A stretch of DNA of 64,000 bases from Bacteroidaceae bacterium (GCA_017428785.1 JAFRQD010000054.1:1-64000), one strand, 5' to 3'. Positions 25,896 to 35,688 are shown, counted from the stretch's first letter. Notes: generated by a model from the letters alone, not told the origin. Numbers and translations are program-made.

Positions 25896-25927
25896 TTTGG
25901 CATTTCGTTCGCTAATTCGTAACTTTG
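25896..25927 (+). promoter_or_regulatory. Promoter of the sigma-factor operon
   Basis: TTTG at 25896-25899 and TAACTTTG at 25920-25927 with a 20-base spacer form a near-consensus Bacteroidota housekeeping promoter. The transcript would have a leader of about 65 bases before the ATG at 26001. Confidence 0.78.
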
Positions 25928-26000
25928 CAAAAAAAAGTAGGCTTTTCCTGTTACAAAACGACACCTTTGGCGTTATATTAGCAGAGAGCGTATGTGAGAA

Positions 26001-26477
26001 ATGAGCAAGGACTTCCTGATAGCAGCCTACAAGAAGTTGCAACAGAGGTTGCGATACGGCCTGTCACATTCAGAAGCTGACGCCCTGAACGACGCCTTCT
26101 GCAATCTGTGGGGCGGCAGATACGACCCTGCGACTAAGGAGGAAGGCGAGAGGCTGCTCTATCAGGCTCTGCGACGCAGACAGATAAGCCTCTGGCGAAA
26201 CGAACAGCGACACCCGAAGGTGCCTCACACCGATGCTCATATCGCCGAGCCGCCGTCCGACGATGACTTCGACGAGGCATTCCGACAGATAAGCGAGCTC
26301 ATCAGGACACAGCTGACGCCTCTGCAACAGGACATCCTCATGCGCCACGACGTCAACGACGAGACATACAGCGAGATAGCCGAAAGTCTCGGGATGGAGG
26401 AAGCCGCCGTCAGGATGCAACTGAGCAGAGCGAGAAAGAAGATAAGGGAAGTCTATAAAATGAAGAATAAGAGATAA
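26001..26477 (+). CDS. Small sigma-70-like (ECF-type) RNA polymerase sigma factor
   Basis: 158 residues. The N-terminal region 2 is short and divergent (SEADALNDAFCNLWGGRY). The C-terminal region 4 helix-turn-helix is clear: LTPLQQDILMRHDVNDETYSEIAESLGMEEAAVRMQLSRARKKIREVY (residues about 105-152, quoted in pieces; the recognition helix is EAAVRMQLSRARKK). ECF sigma factors in Bacteroidales often control surface genes through a membrane anti-sigma factor. The next gene encodes a single-span membrane protein and two large envelope proteins follow, consistent with that logic. Confidence 0.85.
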   Translation: MSKDFLIAAYKKLQQRLRYGLSHSEADALNDAFCNLWGGRYDPATKEEGERLLYQALRRRQISLWRNEQRHPKVPHTDAHIAEPPSDDDFDEAFRQISELIRTQLTPLQQDILMRHDVNDETYSEIAESLGMEEAAVRMQLSRARKKIREVYKMKNKR

Positions 26478-26580
26478 AGCCCTCTCTGACTCCCCCCTCT
26501 GTTGGGAGAATCCCAGGCCAGGACGGTCTCGCCCAAGAAGAAGAGGATGGAGAGGAACAGTAAATGGTAAATGTATTATG

Positions 26581-26982
26581 ATGTACCGCGACCTATCTTA
26601 TTGGGAAGAATTGGCAGAACGCTACTTCCAGGCGGAAACCTCCGAAGCGGACGAGGCCCGGCTGCGCAGGTTCCTCTGTAGCAGCGAAGGGCAAGACTCG
26701 CGCTTCGACGAGGTAAGAGCCACGATGTCCTACCTGCACGCCTGTCGTCAGCAGAGACATCCGGACAAGGGAAGCCTCTCCATAGAGGTGGATGTTTGGA
26801 GAAGGTCTCGGTTCCTCCTCGCCCTTGCTGCATGCCTCTGCCTTGCAGCTTTCCTCGGATGGCATCAATACCAGCAGCACAACATCAGCAGTGTGCGCAT
26901 AGCTGGTCAGGATGTAGAGGCAGATGCTTCCCTCTTGATGCAAAAGCAAATGGCAGAAATGTTCAATCCACTCGACCACTAA
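26581..26982 (+). CDS. Single-span membrane protein, possible anti-sigma factor
   Basis: 133 residues from the second of two adjacent ATGs (26578 and 26581). The first 75 residues are charged and helical (SYWEELAERYFQAETSEADE). One membrane segment spans about residues 78-95 (FLLALAACLCLAAFLGW), with a short periplasmic tail. The topology and position directly after a sigma-factor gene fit an anti-sigma factor, but no zinc or FecR-type motif is visible, so this is inference from context. Confidence 0.6.
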   Translation: MYRDLSYWEELAERYFQAETSEADEARLRRFLCSSEGQDSRFDEVRATMSYLHACRQQRHPDKGSLSIEVDVWRRSRFLLALAACLCLAAFLGWHQYQQHNISSVRIAGQDVEADASLLMQKQMAEMFNPLDH

Positions 26983-26989
26983 GAGAGCG

Positions 26990-27412
26990 ATGAAAAGGAT
27001 ACTCCCCATCATACTGATACTCCTTGGCGCGTGCACTGCGGTGCATGCCCAGAAAGGTCTTGCCATACAGTCTGCTTTCGACGAGCTGGCTGTGAAGCAG
27101 AACGCTACGGAGGTGGTGATGGGAGCCGGAAGACTGAAGAAGTATAGCCTGAGCCTCTTCCATAGCCTCGAGATACAGAGCCCGTCGGCCTCAGAACAGC
27201 AGCGCATAGAAACCCTCGTGCAGACGGATGCGAAGCAGGCAATACTGCACGAGGAACATGGCGGGCACAAACTCTACGAGCTCCCTGGGCGCAAAGGCAT
27301 GCACTACTACATCTTCTATCGATGCACCAGCCAGTCCCTTGTCCTTATCTATATAGAAGGGAAAGCCAGCCTCAGGCAAATCGAGTCTCAATTCCTGAAG
27401 AAACAAAACTAA
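26990..27412 (+). CDS. Small secreted protein of unknown function
   Basis: 140 residues with a signal peptide (MKRILPIILILLGACTAVHA). The mature part is alpha/beta with KYSLSLFHSLEIQSPS and MHYYIFYRCTSQSLVLIYIEG. It resembles small Bacteroidales periplasmic proteins found next to sigma factors (possibly DUF6108-type), but I cannot assign a family with confidence. It is 7 bases after the membrane protein and 4 bases before the large envelope gene, so clearly in the operon. Confidence 0.7.
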   Translation: MKRILPIILILLGACTAVHAQKGLAIQSAFDELAVKQNATEVVMGAGRLKKYSLSLFHSLEIQSPSASEQQRIETLVQTDAKQAILHEEHGGHKLYELPGRKGMHYYIFYRCTSQSLVLIYIEGKASLRQIESQFLKKQN

Positions 27413-27416
27413 GCTC

Positions 27417-30400
27417 ATGAAACATATCAGCATCCCATACATACTCTTCGTTGCGATGACTCTCTGCCCGTTTTTCCTGACGGCCCAGGACGACAGTCTG
27501 AATTGGGACTTCAGCGACATCTTCCAAGGCACAAAGGCAAACCCTGCGCTGCCCTCTTCCCTGGAAGGCTGGAAGGAACACCTTGAACTCTTCGGCAGAA
27601 ACATCCCGCAGGAAGAGGTGTTCCTCCACATGGACAACACTTGCTACTTTGCCGGCGACACGCTCTTCTTCAAGGCATACGTGCGCCGGAGCGACACAGG
27701 CAAGCTCACCAACCTGAGCCAGCTGCTCTATGCCGAACTGTGGAACCAGGAAGGCTATATGCTGGAGCGGCATCTGGTAAAACTGAAGGACGGGCAAGGC
27801 ACGGGCTCCTTCGTCTTGAACGATTCCCTCTATGGAGGCTTCTATGAGCTGCGAGCCTATACGCGCTGGCAGCTGAACTGGGGCGAATATCAGCACCCGC
27901 ATACCTGGCCAGCCGAGCAGTGGTTCTTCAACAAGAAGATGGCCAAGGAATTCTATCGCGACTACGAGAAGCTCTACTGCCGCATCTTCCCCCTCTACAA
28001 CAAACCCGAAGTGCCTGGCACCTATTACCACGATATGACCGAACGCCCCCACATGCGCTATTATCGCACCGAGGTGAAGAAAGAACCTCCTGTCGTGAAC
28101 CTCTATCCCGAAGGCGGCGTGATTGTGGAAGGCACAAGGGCGCGTGTGGCATTCGAGGCAAACGAGGCCGACGGCGAGCACTTGTCGGGCATAATGCGGC
28201 TCTATGGAAAGGGAGGACGCCTGCTGCAGGAACAACGGACAGAGAACCGAGGACGCGGGACGCTGGAGTTCGACTATGAGCACGGCGTCACCTATTCCAC
28301 CATCTTCACCAGCGACAGCAATGTCGTGATACGTAAGCGAATGCCAAAGGCAGAAGAGAGCGGATGCGCCGTGCGAGCCGACGTGATGGACGACCGGCTG
28401 CTGCTCACCCTGCAACCGCGTGGCGAGGCTGCCAACGAGACCTTGGGCGTAACCGTCATGGTGGGCGGCGCCCTGCATTACTTCCAGAAGTTCCGAGCGC
28501 AAGACACGCAGATAAGCATTCCCTCGGACTCGCTTCCCACCGGCGTGGCTCAGATAACGGTGTACAACGCACAGGGACGCGTCTATAGCGACAGGCTCTG
28601 CTTTGTGCGGCATCAAAAGGACATCGAGGATGCTGGCGTGCGTTTCGGTGACATCAAGACAAGCTATGAGCCGTTCGACTCCATACATCTCTCCGTCGAG
28701 AACCCGCTGGCAGCAGGCTCCACCATATCCCTTGCCGTACGCGATGCCTCAACTTCCGAGTACCTCTACGACAGCAGCAACATCCTGACAGAGATGCTCT
28801 TGTGCAGCCAGATACGAGGCTTCGTGGAGCAGCCGCACTATTACTTCGAGGCGAACGACGAGGAGCACCGCCGCCACCTTGACCTCTTGCTGATGGTGCA
28901 GGGATGGCGTCGCCACAACTGGATAACGATGGCCACGCCCGGCATCTTCCGCATCAACCATCCCATCGAGAAGACGCCCGTCTATTTCGGTGCCGTCTAT
29001 CGCTACGTTGCCATAGGTCACGAAGGCTGGGACGGCTGGGGAAACATGACAGACCAGGAGATAAAGAAGTACGACTTCTCGCGTCCCGAAGGCGGCGAGT
29101 GGTTCTCTCGGAGGAACAAGAAGCCTCAGGGCATCATCCCCCTTTTGGGCAATGCCGGCGAGGAGCGCGACAAGCACAATGCCTACAGCTATCTGCTGAA
29201 GGACAACGAGTCGGCTTCCTTCGACGGACGCAACTACTACGACGAGGGCAACCTGCGGCGTGAGGTGCGCGTCCATGCTGAGTATCGGCAGAACTCGGAC
29301 ATCGGTTTGAAGAGCGTCTATGGTGATGTCACGACGAAGAACGGACGCTTTGTGCTGGAGCTGCCCGGCTTCTATCACGACTGCATCATGGACTTGTCGG
29401 CTTCCGATACGACGAAATGGAAGCTGAACAAGCCGGAGAGCAGGAAGACGAAGCGCATGCTTCGCAAACGCAAGAAGAAACTCGACAAGGGGCAAGCCGT
29501 TCCTTCGCTTGAACATCAGTGGATAAAGCCGACCGAAACGGATTATCCCGAGTTCTATGTGCGTCTTACCCCCTATTATCCTCGCTTCTGCAAGCCCTTC
29601 AGCTTTTACCATACGCATGTGGCACCGCCTCGCGAAGGCACAGTCCTGATACCTTCACTCCGCGACGGCCAGACGCTTGCCCAGGTGACGATACGCACCA
29701 AGCATGGTGGCCTGCGAGACTACGACCCCTCGCATCCTGCGTTGGTGCGCGATGCCTACGAGACATTCAATGATTGCATCGATGCCGGCTTCACGCCCGG
29801 TTGGTTCCCAGGCTCTCAATCCTTTGCCGAGTGGACTAAGCGCCTGTTGGTTGGCGACATGAACATGCATCGCGATTACATGACATACGAGGAGTATGTT
29901 CATCCCCACTTTGACTATGGTGGTTGGGGCGGTTCCTATGGCAATGGGGAATATTCAAGGTTCGGCCGTAGTCAGACAGGAGGTCCCCCGAGTGACCGTT
30001 ATCATGGCGCAGGTCGCTTTGGCGGAACCGTGCTCGACAATGAACAGTATCTTTCTCTTAAACCCGATTACTCGTGGTCTGCTCGTAACAGATGGTCAGA
30101 CCCTGCCGACATTACATGGCCTTCCTTAGGTGGCTATTCCCTTCGCGGTGGCGGTTGGAGCACTTCAAACAGGGTAGCGTTCTCTTATACAGGCCTCGAC
30201 AACACGACACAGTCGCTCAACTTCCTGCGTTCGCTCCGCTCTATCAGTCTCATCACGGACTATGCACCTCGCATGGAAGGCAGCCGCCGGTATATGGGAG
30301 CCAATCAGCCGACTGTAGATATCGGCTTCAATAACCTGACCGACGGCGTCCGTCCCACCTATCGCGACCGTCACTTCGTCCTGCATGGCTATGATGTCAG

Positions 30401-30623
30401 CGAGGAGTTCTACAGCCCCTGCTACCGCCAGCGCCCCTTGCCGTCGCTCAAGGACTATCGCCGCACCCTCTACTGGAACCCCAACCTGGAGCTCGACGAG
30501 AACGGACGAGCCGACGTCGTTCTTTGGAACAATTGCCTCTCCACAAGCATCACCGTTAGTGCAGAGGGTATAACACCAACGGGAAAGATATTGACAGGCA
30601 TCAGCTATCCCGAAGACCGTTGA
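27417..30623 (+). CDS. Large secreted protein with macroglobulin-like (MG2-type) domains
   Basis: 1068 residues with a signal peptide (YILFVAMTLCPFFLTAQDD). EEVFLHMDNTCYFAGDTLFF with KAYVRR (about residues 64-90) is the hallmark of alpha-2-macroglobulin-like MG2 domains in Bacteroidota TonB-associated envelope proteins. Further beta-sandwich domains follow (VNLYPEGGVIVEGTRARVAF near residue 226). The C-terminal 200 residues are Gly/Tyr/Arg rich (YGGWGGSYGNGEYSRFGRSQ). The very end (LDENGRADVVLWNNC) is typical of the same family. It probably works at the outer membrane with the next protein. Function is unknown. Confidence 0.78.
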   Translation: MKHISIPYILFVAMTLCPFFLTAQDDSLNWDFSDIFQGTKANPALPSSLEGWKEHLELFGRNIPQEEVFLHMDNTCYFAGDTLFFKAYVRRSDTGKLTNLSQLLYAELWNQEGYMLERHLVKLKDGQGTGSFVLNDSLYGGFYELRAYTRWQLNWGEYQHPHTWPAEQWFFNKKMAKEFYRDYEKLYCRIFPLYNKPEVPGTYYHDMTERPHMRYYRTEVKKEPPVVNLYPEGGVIVEGTRARVAFEANEADGEHLSGIMRLYGKGGRLLQEQRTENRGRGTLEFDYEHGVTYSTIFTSDSNVVIRKRMPKAEESGCAVRADVMDDRLLLTLQPRGEAANETLGVTVMVGGALHYFQKFRAQDTQISIPSDSLPTGVAQITVYNAQGRVYSDRLCFVRHQKDIEDAGVRFGDIKTSYEPFDSIHLSVENPLAAGSTISLAVRDASTSEYLYDSSNILTEMLLCSQIRGFVEQPHYYFEANDEEHRRHLDLLLMVQGWRRHNWITMATPGIFRINHPIEKTPVYFGAVYRYVAIGHEGWDGWGNMTDQEIKKYDFSRPEGGEWFSRRNKKPQGIIPLLGNAGEERDKHNAYSYLLKDNESASFDGRNYYDEGNLRREVRVHAEYRQNSDIGLKSVYGDVTTKNGRFVLELPGFYHDCIMDLSASDTTKWKLNKPESRKTKRMLRKRKKKLDKGQAVPSLEHQWIKPTETDYPEFYVRLTPYYPRFCKPFSFYHTHVAPPREGTVLIPSLRDGQTLAQVTIRTKHGGLRDYDPSHPALVRDAYETFNDCIDAGFTPGWFPGSQSFAEWTKRLLVGDMNMHRDYMTYEEYVHPHFDYGGWGGSYGNGEYSRFGRSQTGGPPSDRYHGAGRFGGTVLDNEQYLSLKPDYSWSARNRWSDPADITWPSLGGYSLRGGGWSTSNRVAFSYTGLDNTTQSLNFLRSLRSISLITDYAPRMEGSRRYMGANQPTVDIGFNNLTDGVRPTYRDRHFVLHGYDVSEEFYSPCYRQRPLPSLKDYRRTLYWNPNLELDENGRADVVLWNNCLSTSITVSAEGITPTGKILTGISYPEDR

Positions 30624-30637
30624 AGCATACGACAAAC

Positions 30638-32062
30638 ATGATCCCAGCACAGTATATTTCCCATCCTGCCGCAGATAATTCTTCGTACGCAACTTGCGTA
30701 CGTGCATCTGCAAGCTGCGTACGAACATTTGCAACTTCCGAATGTTCATTTGCAACTTTCGTACGAAGAATCTGGTACGTGGTCTTGTTTTTTTCCTTTC
30801 CCTCTCTTCAACTTTTCACCTTTTCGCAGGACACTTTGACCGCTGTCGTCGTGGATGCCGCGACGGGAGAGCCTGTGCCATACGCCAGCGTCTATGTCTC
30901 TTCCTCGTGTGGCACCATCAGCAACTACGACGGCGAGTTCTCGCTCGAGTGCCTCCCCAACGATGTGCTCCGCATATCGAGCATCGGCTATCAGCGCGTC
31001 AGCCATCAGGCATCGCAACTCCCCGACACCATCCTCATGAAGCCCATCTCCTCCACTCTGCGCGAGCTGACTGTCTTAGGAACAGACGACCTCCTGTACC
31101 GCCTGGTGCGCAAGATGCAGAAGGAGACCAAGAAGTACAAGAAGACGGAGAGCAACTACTTCTTCCGCCTCACCACGCAGTACCCGGGGACCGACGAGCT
31201 GGCCGAGGCTTTCCTAAGCGCCAAGTCGTGCGTCCAGCTGCGCGACATGACCTTTCATAGCGGCAATCGAGGCGTGCTGAAAGAGTCCGGCGTGTTCGAC
31301 AGTCCCGACCTCAAGGGCTTGGGACGCACAAACCTGCACGTCTTCCTCCGTCTCGCTCCTATTCTTACATACTACAACGAGTGGGACTTCGCCATCGTTC
31401 CGGCCGACATCGTGCTGAGCAGGAGGGGAAAGCTCTACGACGTCTCGAGTACGGCATTCACGGAAGAAGACGGCACGGAGATACGCAGGATCCACGTCAC
31501 TGGGAAGCCCGCCAGTTCCGGCTACGTTATCCTCGAGGGGACGCTCTATGTCGATTACAAGAAGTGCCGGCTGCTGCGCTTCGACGGACAGATGCGAGGC
31601 TTGTATCTTAGGATGTACGACAATGCCCGGATGCGAACGTCCATCGATACCGTCAGCTACGACATGCATGTCGATTACCGTCACGACCACGGCTTCACCG
31701 AGATAGCCAACATGTCGGGCACTGTCATAAAGGACAAAGTGATGCTGAGATACCTGCTCTTCAACCTTGGAGATAAGGAGATGGCCTTCAAGAAGTCTGT
31801 TCGAGTGGGCAGCAACATGCTGCAAACTATCGATAAAGTTGGCTACGACTCCTTGCTATGGACTACAACAGGTATCGTGAAGCGCACCCAACTGGAGGAG
31901 CGCATTGCTTTCAGGGACAGCAGTTTCCGTATGGCCAACAAGTCGAATTACAATGTCCCTCCCTCCGAACAGGAGCGCAGCGCCAACAAATACTTGAGAG
32001 ACGCCCTTCGTCAGCTTAAAGGGAATGCCATGCAGCTGCATCGAGGCCTGCCTGGAAAGTAG
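30638..32062 (+). CDS. CarboxypepD-reg-like domain envelope protein
   Basis: About 474 residues from the ATG at 30638. A TTG at 30620 overlapping the previous stop and a GTG at 30779 are alternatives. The GTG start would give a compact signal peptide (VVLFFSFPSLQLFTFSQ), whereas the ATG adds about 47 residues translated from a 21-bp repeat array, so I favour 30779 as the functional start. Residues after the signal form a carboxypeptidase-regulatory-like beta-sandwich (VVDAATGEPVPYASVYV, SNYDGEFSLECL, ISSIGYQRV, then TLRELTVLG), followed by a large uncharacterised domain. The family assists TonB-dependent or surface assembly functions. Confidence 0.78.
   Translation: MIPAQYISHPAADNSSYATCVRASASCVRTFATSECSFATFVRRIWYVVLFFSFPSLQLFTFSQDTLTAVVVDAATGEPVPYASVYVSSSCGTISNYDGEFSLECLPNDVLRISSIGYQRVSHQASQLPDTILMKPISSTLRELTVLGTDDLLYRLVRKMQKETKKYKKTESNYFFRLTTQYPGTDELAEAFLSAKSCVQLRDMTFHSGNRGVLKESGVFDSPDLKGLGRTNLHVFLRLAPILTYYNEWDFAIVPADIVLSRRGKLYDVSSTAFTEEDGTEIRRIHVTGKPASSGYVILEGTLYVDYKKCRLLRFDGQMRGLYLRMYDNARMRTSIDTVSYDMHVDYRHDHGFTEIANMSGTVIKDKVMLRYLLFNLGDKEMAFKKSVRVGSNMLQTIDKVGYDSLLWTTTGIVKRTQLEERIAFRDSSFRMANKSNYNVPPSEQERSANKYLRDALRQLKGNAMQLHRGLPGK
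30689..30772. repeat. Palindrome array E, 21-bp period, at the start of a CDS
   Basis: Units start at 30689, 30710, 30731 and 30752 (GCAACTTGCG, GCAAGCTGCG, GCAACTTCCG, GCAACTTTCG). CGTACG separates several units. The array lies immediately before the likely GTG start at 30779 and is in frame with the downstream gene. Confidence 0.85.
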
Positions 32063-32107
32063 CCAGCAGCCTTCTTATGCGGCTTGCTCAATTGTGTGGC
32101 TGTCAAG

Positions 32108-33220
32108 TCATGAGAGCCTTTCGTAGCCCCATTCGTCGAGCACTTCGCCCCAATGTTCGTTCACAAGGCGGATGGTGCGGGAGTTGTACTGGTACTTGTT
32201 CTTCTTGTAGCTTTTCTTGCTCTGTATGTACTTCTCGATGGCTGGCTTTGCTTCTTCCCAACCAGGCAGGTTGAGCTTGCGGTAGATGTCCTCAGTGATG
32301 TTGAGTGCGTCCTTCTCGATGTCCTCGAAATGCACTTCATAGAGCCTTCCCTCGGGTAGAGTGGCTTTCTGCTCTTTGTAGGCGTGGTAGAGCTCCATGT
32401 AGTTGCGCAGGATGTTCTGCTCCATCTCTTCGTCTGTGATGGTGTGGAACTCAAGCGGTTTGATGGTGCTGAGATAGAAGGAGCGTGTGCTCTCGAAGAC
32501 GGTGTAGGGATTGCGCATCAGAAAGACGAACTTGGCGTTGGGAAAGAGTTCTGTGAGGGCTTTGATGCGGCTTGTGTGAGGCGGGTTCTTGCTCAAGTAT
32601 TGTGTGCCGCCTGTGTTCCAAAGGCTTATCTTGACGAGCTTCTCGAAGGTCTGCTTGAACTCCTGCAGCTCGTCTTCTGTGATGTCCTTGAAGGTGAGGA
32701 AACGGTCGCACCATTCCTGCATCCTTTCGGGGAAGAACCAGAAGTTGTAGTAGTTGCAGAAGGTCATGTTGGCGAGCGAGAACTCTTCTTCTTGGGGAAG
32801 GTCTGGGGCAAGCTCCATGTTGTCGGTGGGACGTTTGTTGGGCATCACCAGCTTCATGATGGGCTTGAAGAGTCCCTGCATGGCCATGATGTAGTGCGGG
32901 AAGACGGTCTGATAGGTGGTGGTGTAGCCGAAATGCTTGTCCTGAGCGAAGATGTTGTGGACGAAGGTCGTGCCGCTCCTCCAATGCCCGAGGATGAAGA
33001 GCGGGTCGTTCTCTAAGGGTTTATTGGCCAAGAGCTTTCGGTACTTTCGCTCTTGTAAGGCCACAAACGGACTGAGAATGCGGCAAATGCTTTTCGTCAG
33101 CCGATAGCTTGCCTTCTTGTCCTTTGCAATATGCTGTCCTTCGGTCAGTCTCTTGAATGTCTTCCAGTCTGCTCCTACAAGGGTATTGACAGGAAGCTGA
33201 CTATAATTAAACAATCCCAT
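32108..33220 (-). CDS. PAPS-dependent sulfotransferase
   Basis: 370 residues. The 5'-phosphosulfate loop is GHWRSGTTFVHN (residues 78-89). The 3'-phosphate site is in FVFLMRNPYTVFESTRSF (about residues 236-253). No signal peptide is present, so it is cytosolic. It follows cysN by one base and would use the PAPS made by cysD, cysN and cysC. Similar sulfotransferases beside sulfate-activation genes in gut Bacteroides sulfonate steroids such as cholesterol. Whether this one does so is untested. Confidence 0.9.
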   Translation of the reverse strand: MGLFNYSQLPVNTLVGADWKTFKRLTEGQHIAKDKKASYRLTKSICRILSPFVALQERKYRKLLANKPLENDPLFILGHWRSGTTFVHNIFAQDKHFGYTTTYQTVFPHYIMAMQGLFKPIMKLVMPNKRPTDNMELAPDLPQEEEFSLANMTFCNYYNFWFFPERMQEWCDRFLTFKDITEDELQEFKQTFEKLVKISLWNTGGTQYLSKNPPHTSRIKALTELFPNAKFVFLMRNPYTVFESTRSFYLSTIKPLEFHTITDEEMEQNILRNYMELYHAYKEQKATLPEGRLYEVHFEDIEKDALNITEDIYRKLNLPGWEEAKPAIEKYIQSKKSYKKNKYQYNSRTIRLVNEHWGEVLDEWGYERLS

Positions 33221-33221
33221 A

Positions 33222-34655
33222 TTACTTCTTAATTACAATCTCTAAACCTTGTTTATTAAGCTCTTTCACGGCTTTCTCGATGGCCTCGTAGTGCTCGGGT
33301 GCGATGCCGAGCTTTGGAAGGTCGAGTGTCGGCAGGTCTTCTTGCAGGAGGTCTGCCTCGTCGAGCTGCTTCTCTATCATGCCCACGGCACAGGTGTTGT
33401 TTGTGATGGGGTCGATGAGGATGAAGGCTCCTGTGGCTCTGTTCTTCTTGTAAGCGTCGAAGAAGAGCGTCTTGGCCGTCGTAATCTGCACCTGGCCTAT
33501 TTCGTTAAGCTTGAAGTCCTTGCCTTCTAAGTGTTCCATCGTGTTGACATCGATGCGGTAATCGATGGCGTTGATGGTGGCTCGAGTGGTGTTTGTGTTT
33601 GCTTTGAGGAAGAACTGCTTGCTGCGGTCCATCGGCTCCTCGTCCATCCAAACGAGCTTAGTCTGTAAGTGACGGCCAATGAAGGGCAGATTGTCGGGCT
33701 TGACTAGCATTTCGCCTCGGGAGATGTCTATCTCGTCCTCGAGTGTGATGGTGACGCATTGGGGGCAGAAGGCATAGTCGAGCTCGCCATCATAGGTGAC
33801 GATGCTCTTCACGCGACTTGTCTTCCTGCTTGGCAGAGCCATGATTGGGTCGCCCTTGCGGATGATGCCGCTTGCCACCTTGCCCGAGAAGCCGCGGAAG
33901 TCGAGGTTGGGACGCAGGACATACTGGACGGGGAAGCGGAAGTCCTGCATGTTCCGGTCTTGGTCGATGGGCACCGTTTCGAGGTACTGGAGTAGGGAAG
34001 TGCCCTCGAACCAAGGTGTCCTGTCGCTCTTCTCCACCACATTGTCGCCCTCTTTTGCCGAGAGGGGGAAGCATGTGACGTCCTCTATGCCAAGCTGATT
34101 CGTGAGCGCAAGGTACTCGTCCTTAATCTTGCGGAAGACCTCTTCGGAGAAGTCCACGAGATCCATCTTGTTGACGGCAAGGACGATGTGCTTGATGCCG
34201 AGCAGGGAGACGAGGAAGGTGTGGCGGCGTGTCTGTGTGATGACGCCGGTTCGTGCATCAACAAGGATGATGGCGAGGTTGGCAGTCGAGCCGCCTGTTA
34301 TCATGTTTCGCGTGTATTGCTCGTGTCCAGGGGTGTCGGCGATGATGAACTTTCGCAGGTTTGTCGAGAAGTAGCGGTAGGCAACATCGATGGTGATGCC
34401 TTCCTCGCGCTCAGCCTTCAGTCCGTCGAGCAGCAGGGCATAGTCAATCTCTCCGGCACCAGCATTTCCCACGCGCTTTGAGTCGCGCTCCAGGGCCTGC
34501 AATTGGTCTTCGTAGAGCTTCTTGCTGTCAAAGAGCAAGCGCCCGATAAGCGTTGACTTGCCGTCATCGACAGAGCCAGCAGTAAGTAGTCTGAGGAGCG
34601 ACTTCCGCTCGTCAGCATCAAGATAAGCCTTAATATTTAAACTATTTTCTTCCAC
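33222..34655 (-). CDS. cysN: Sulfate adenylyltransferase, large (GTPase) subunit CysN
   Basis: 477 residues. It is an EF-Tu-like GTPase with P-loop GSVDDGKST (residues 27-35), DTPGHEQ (107-113) and NKMD (162-165), followed by two beta-barrel domains. It couples GTP hydrolysis to APS synthesis by CysD, encoded just upstream. There is no fused C-terminal APS-kinase domain, consistent with a separate cysC gene at 42638. Confidence 0.96.
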   Translation of the reverse strand: MEENSLNIKAYLDADERKSLLRLLTAGSVDDGKSTLIGRLLFDSKKLYEDQLQALERDSKRVGNAGAGEIDYALLLDGLKAEREEGITIDVAYRYFSTNLRKFIIADTPGHEQYTRNMITGGSTANLAIILVDARTGVITQTRRHTFLVSLLGIKHIVLAVNKMDLVDFSEEVFRKIKDEYLALTNQLGIEDVTCFPLSAKEGDNVVEKSDRTPWFEGTSLLQYLETVPIDQDRNMQDFRFPVQYVLRPNLDFRGFSGKVASGIIRKGDPIMALPSRKTSRVKSIVTYDGELDYAFCPQCVTITLEDEIDISRGEMLVKPDNLPFIGRHLQTKLVWMDEEPMDRSKQFFLKANTNTTRATINAIDYRIDVNTMEHLEGKDFKLNEIGQVQITTAKTLFFDAYKKNRATGAFILIDPITNNTCAVGMIEKQLDEADLLQEDLPTLDLPKLGIAPEHYEAIEKAVKELNKQGLEIVIKK

Positions 34656-34732
34656 GATTATTTCTGTTATTTCGTTGCCGCGATGTTTCGTTATGTCGTC
34701 ATAACGTTATATCGACATTATTGTTGAGTCTA

Positions 34733-34778
34733 AACTATGAACTATGGACTATGGACTATGAACTATGGACTATGGACT
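34733..34778. repeat. Heptanucleotide ACTATGG/ACTATGA tract
   Basis: About six 7-base units (ACTATGA ACTATGG ACTATGG ACTATGA ACTATGG ACTATGG) end directly at the stop codon of cysD. They occupy part of the 124-base cysD-cysN spacer. Confidence 0.85.
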
Positions 34779-34779
34779 C

Positions 34780-35688
34780 TCAGAAGTATCCTTCGCGTTT
34801 CTTCTGCTCCATGCTTGCTTCCTGGTCGAAGTCGATGACGCGGGTTGTGCGTTCGCTCTTGGTTGTTGTCATCATCTCCTCCACAATCTCCTCGATGGTG
34901 GTGGCGTTGCTTTCAACAGCGCCCGTTAGCGGCCAGCAGCCAAGGGTGCGGAAGCGGACCATGCGCATGTGAATCTTCGGTACAAGCTCCTTTGGCAGGC
35001 GGTCGTCGTCGGCCATGATGAGGTTGCCGTCTATCTCTACGCATGGCCTTTCCTTTGCGAAATAGAGGGGCACGATGGGGATGTTCTCGAGGCGGATGTA
35101 CTGCCAGATGTCGAGTTCTGTCCAGTTTGATAGGGGGAAGACGCGGATGCTTTCGCCCTTGTGGACGCGGCTATTGTAGATGTCCCAGAGCTCGGGGCGC
35201 TGGTTCTTGGGGTCCCACTGGTTGAACTGGTCGCGGAAACTGAAGATGCGCTCCTTTGCCCTCGATTTCTCTTCGTCTCGACGCGCTCCACCGAAAGCGG
35301 CATCGAACTTCCATTTGTTCAAGGCGTCGAGCAGAGCCTTTGTCTTCATCAGGTCGGTGTGCACCTTGCTGCCATGCGTGAAAGGCCCTACGCCAGCGCG
35401 GAAGGCCTCCATGTTGCTCTCTACAATCAAGTTCCAGCCGTGCTCCTTTGCATAGCGGTCGCGGAACTCAATCATCTCGCGGAACTTCCATTTGCTGTCG
35501 ATGTGCATCAAGGGGAAGGGCACTTTGCCTGGAGCAAATGCTTTCTCTGCAAGGCGCACCATCACGCTGCTGTCCTTGCCGATGCTGTAAAGCATAACGG
35601 GGTTCTCGAATTCAGCAGCCACCTCTCGGATGATATGGATGCTTTCCGCTTCCAGTTCCTGAAGGTGACTCAAACGATATTCTTCCAT
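34780..35688 (-). CDS. cysD: Sulfate adenylyltransferase, small subunit CysD
   Basis: 302 residues. A PAPS-reductase-like ATP pyrophosphatase with the PP-loop [20 protein letters not shown] (about residues 33-52), then [12 protein letters not shown] and [20 protein letters not shown]. It makes APS from ATP and sulfate with CysN. The 114-base gap to the divergent truncated DUF3667 gene must hold its promoter, so it begins a transcription unit (cysD-cysN-sulfotransferase) that no longer continues from cysC. Confidence 0.96.
   Translation of the reverse strand: MEEYRLSHLQELEAESIHIIREVAAEFENPVMLYSIGKDSSVMVRLAEKAFAPGKVPFPLMHIDSKWKFREMIEFRDRYAKEHGWNLIVESNMEAFRAGVGPFTHGSKVHTDLMKTKALLDALNKWKFDAAFGGARRDEEKSRAKERIFSFRDQFNQWDPKNQRPELWDIYNSRVHKGESIRVFPLSNWTELDIWQYIRLENIPIVPLYFAKERPCVEIDGNLIMADDDRLPKELVPKIHMRMVRFRTLGCWPLTGAVESNATTIEEIVEEMMTTTKSERTTRVIDFDQEASMEQKKREGYF

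Noticed and set aside
34684-34715. Possible riboswitch or hairpin in the cysD-cysN spacer
   Set aside because: Only a weak stem (TATGTCG/CGACATTA type) is present, without conserved aptamer features.
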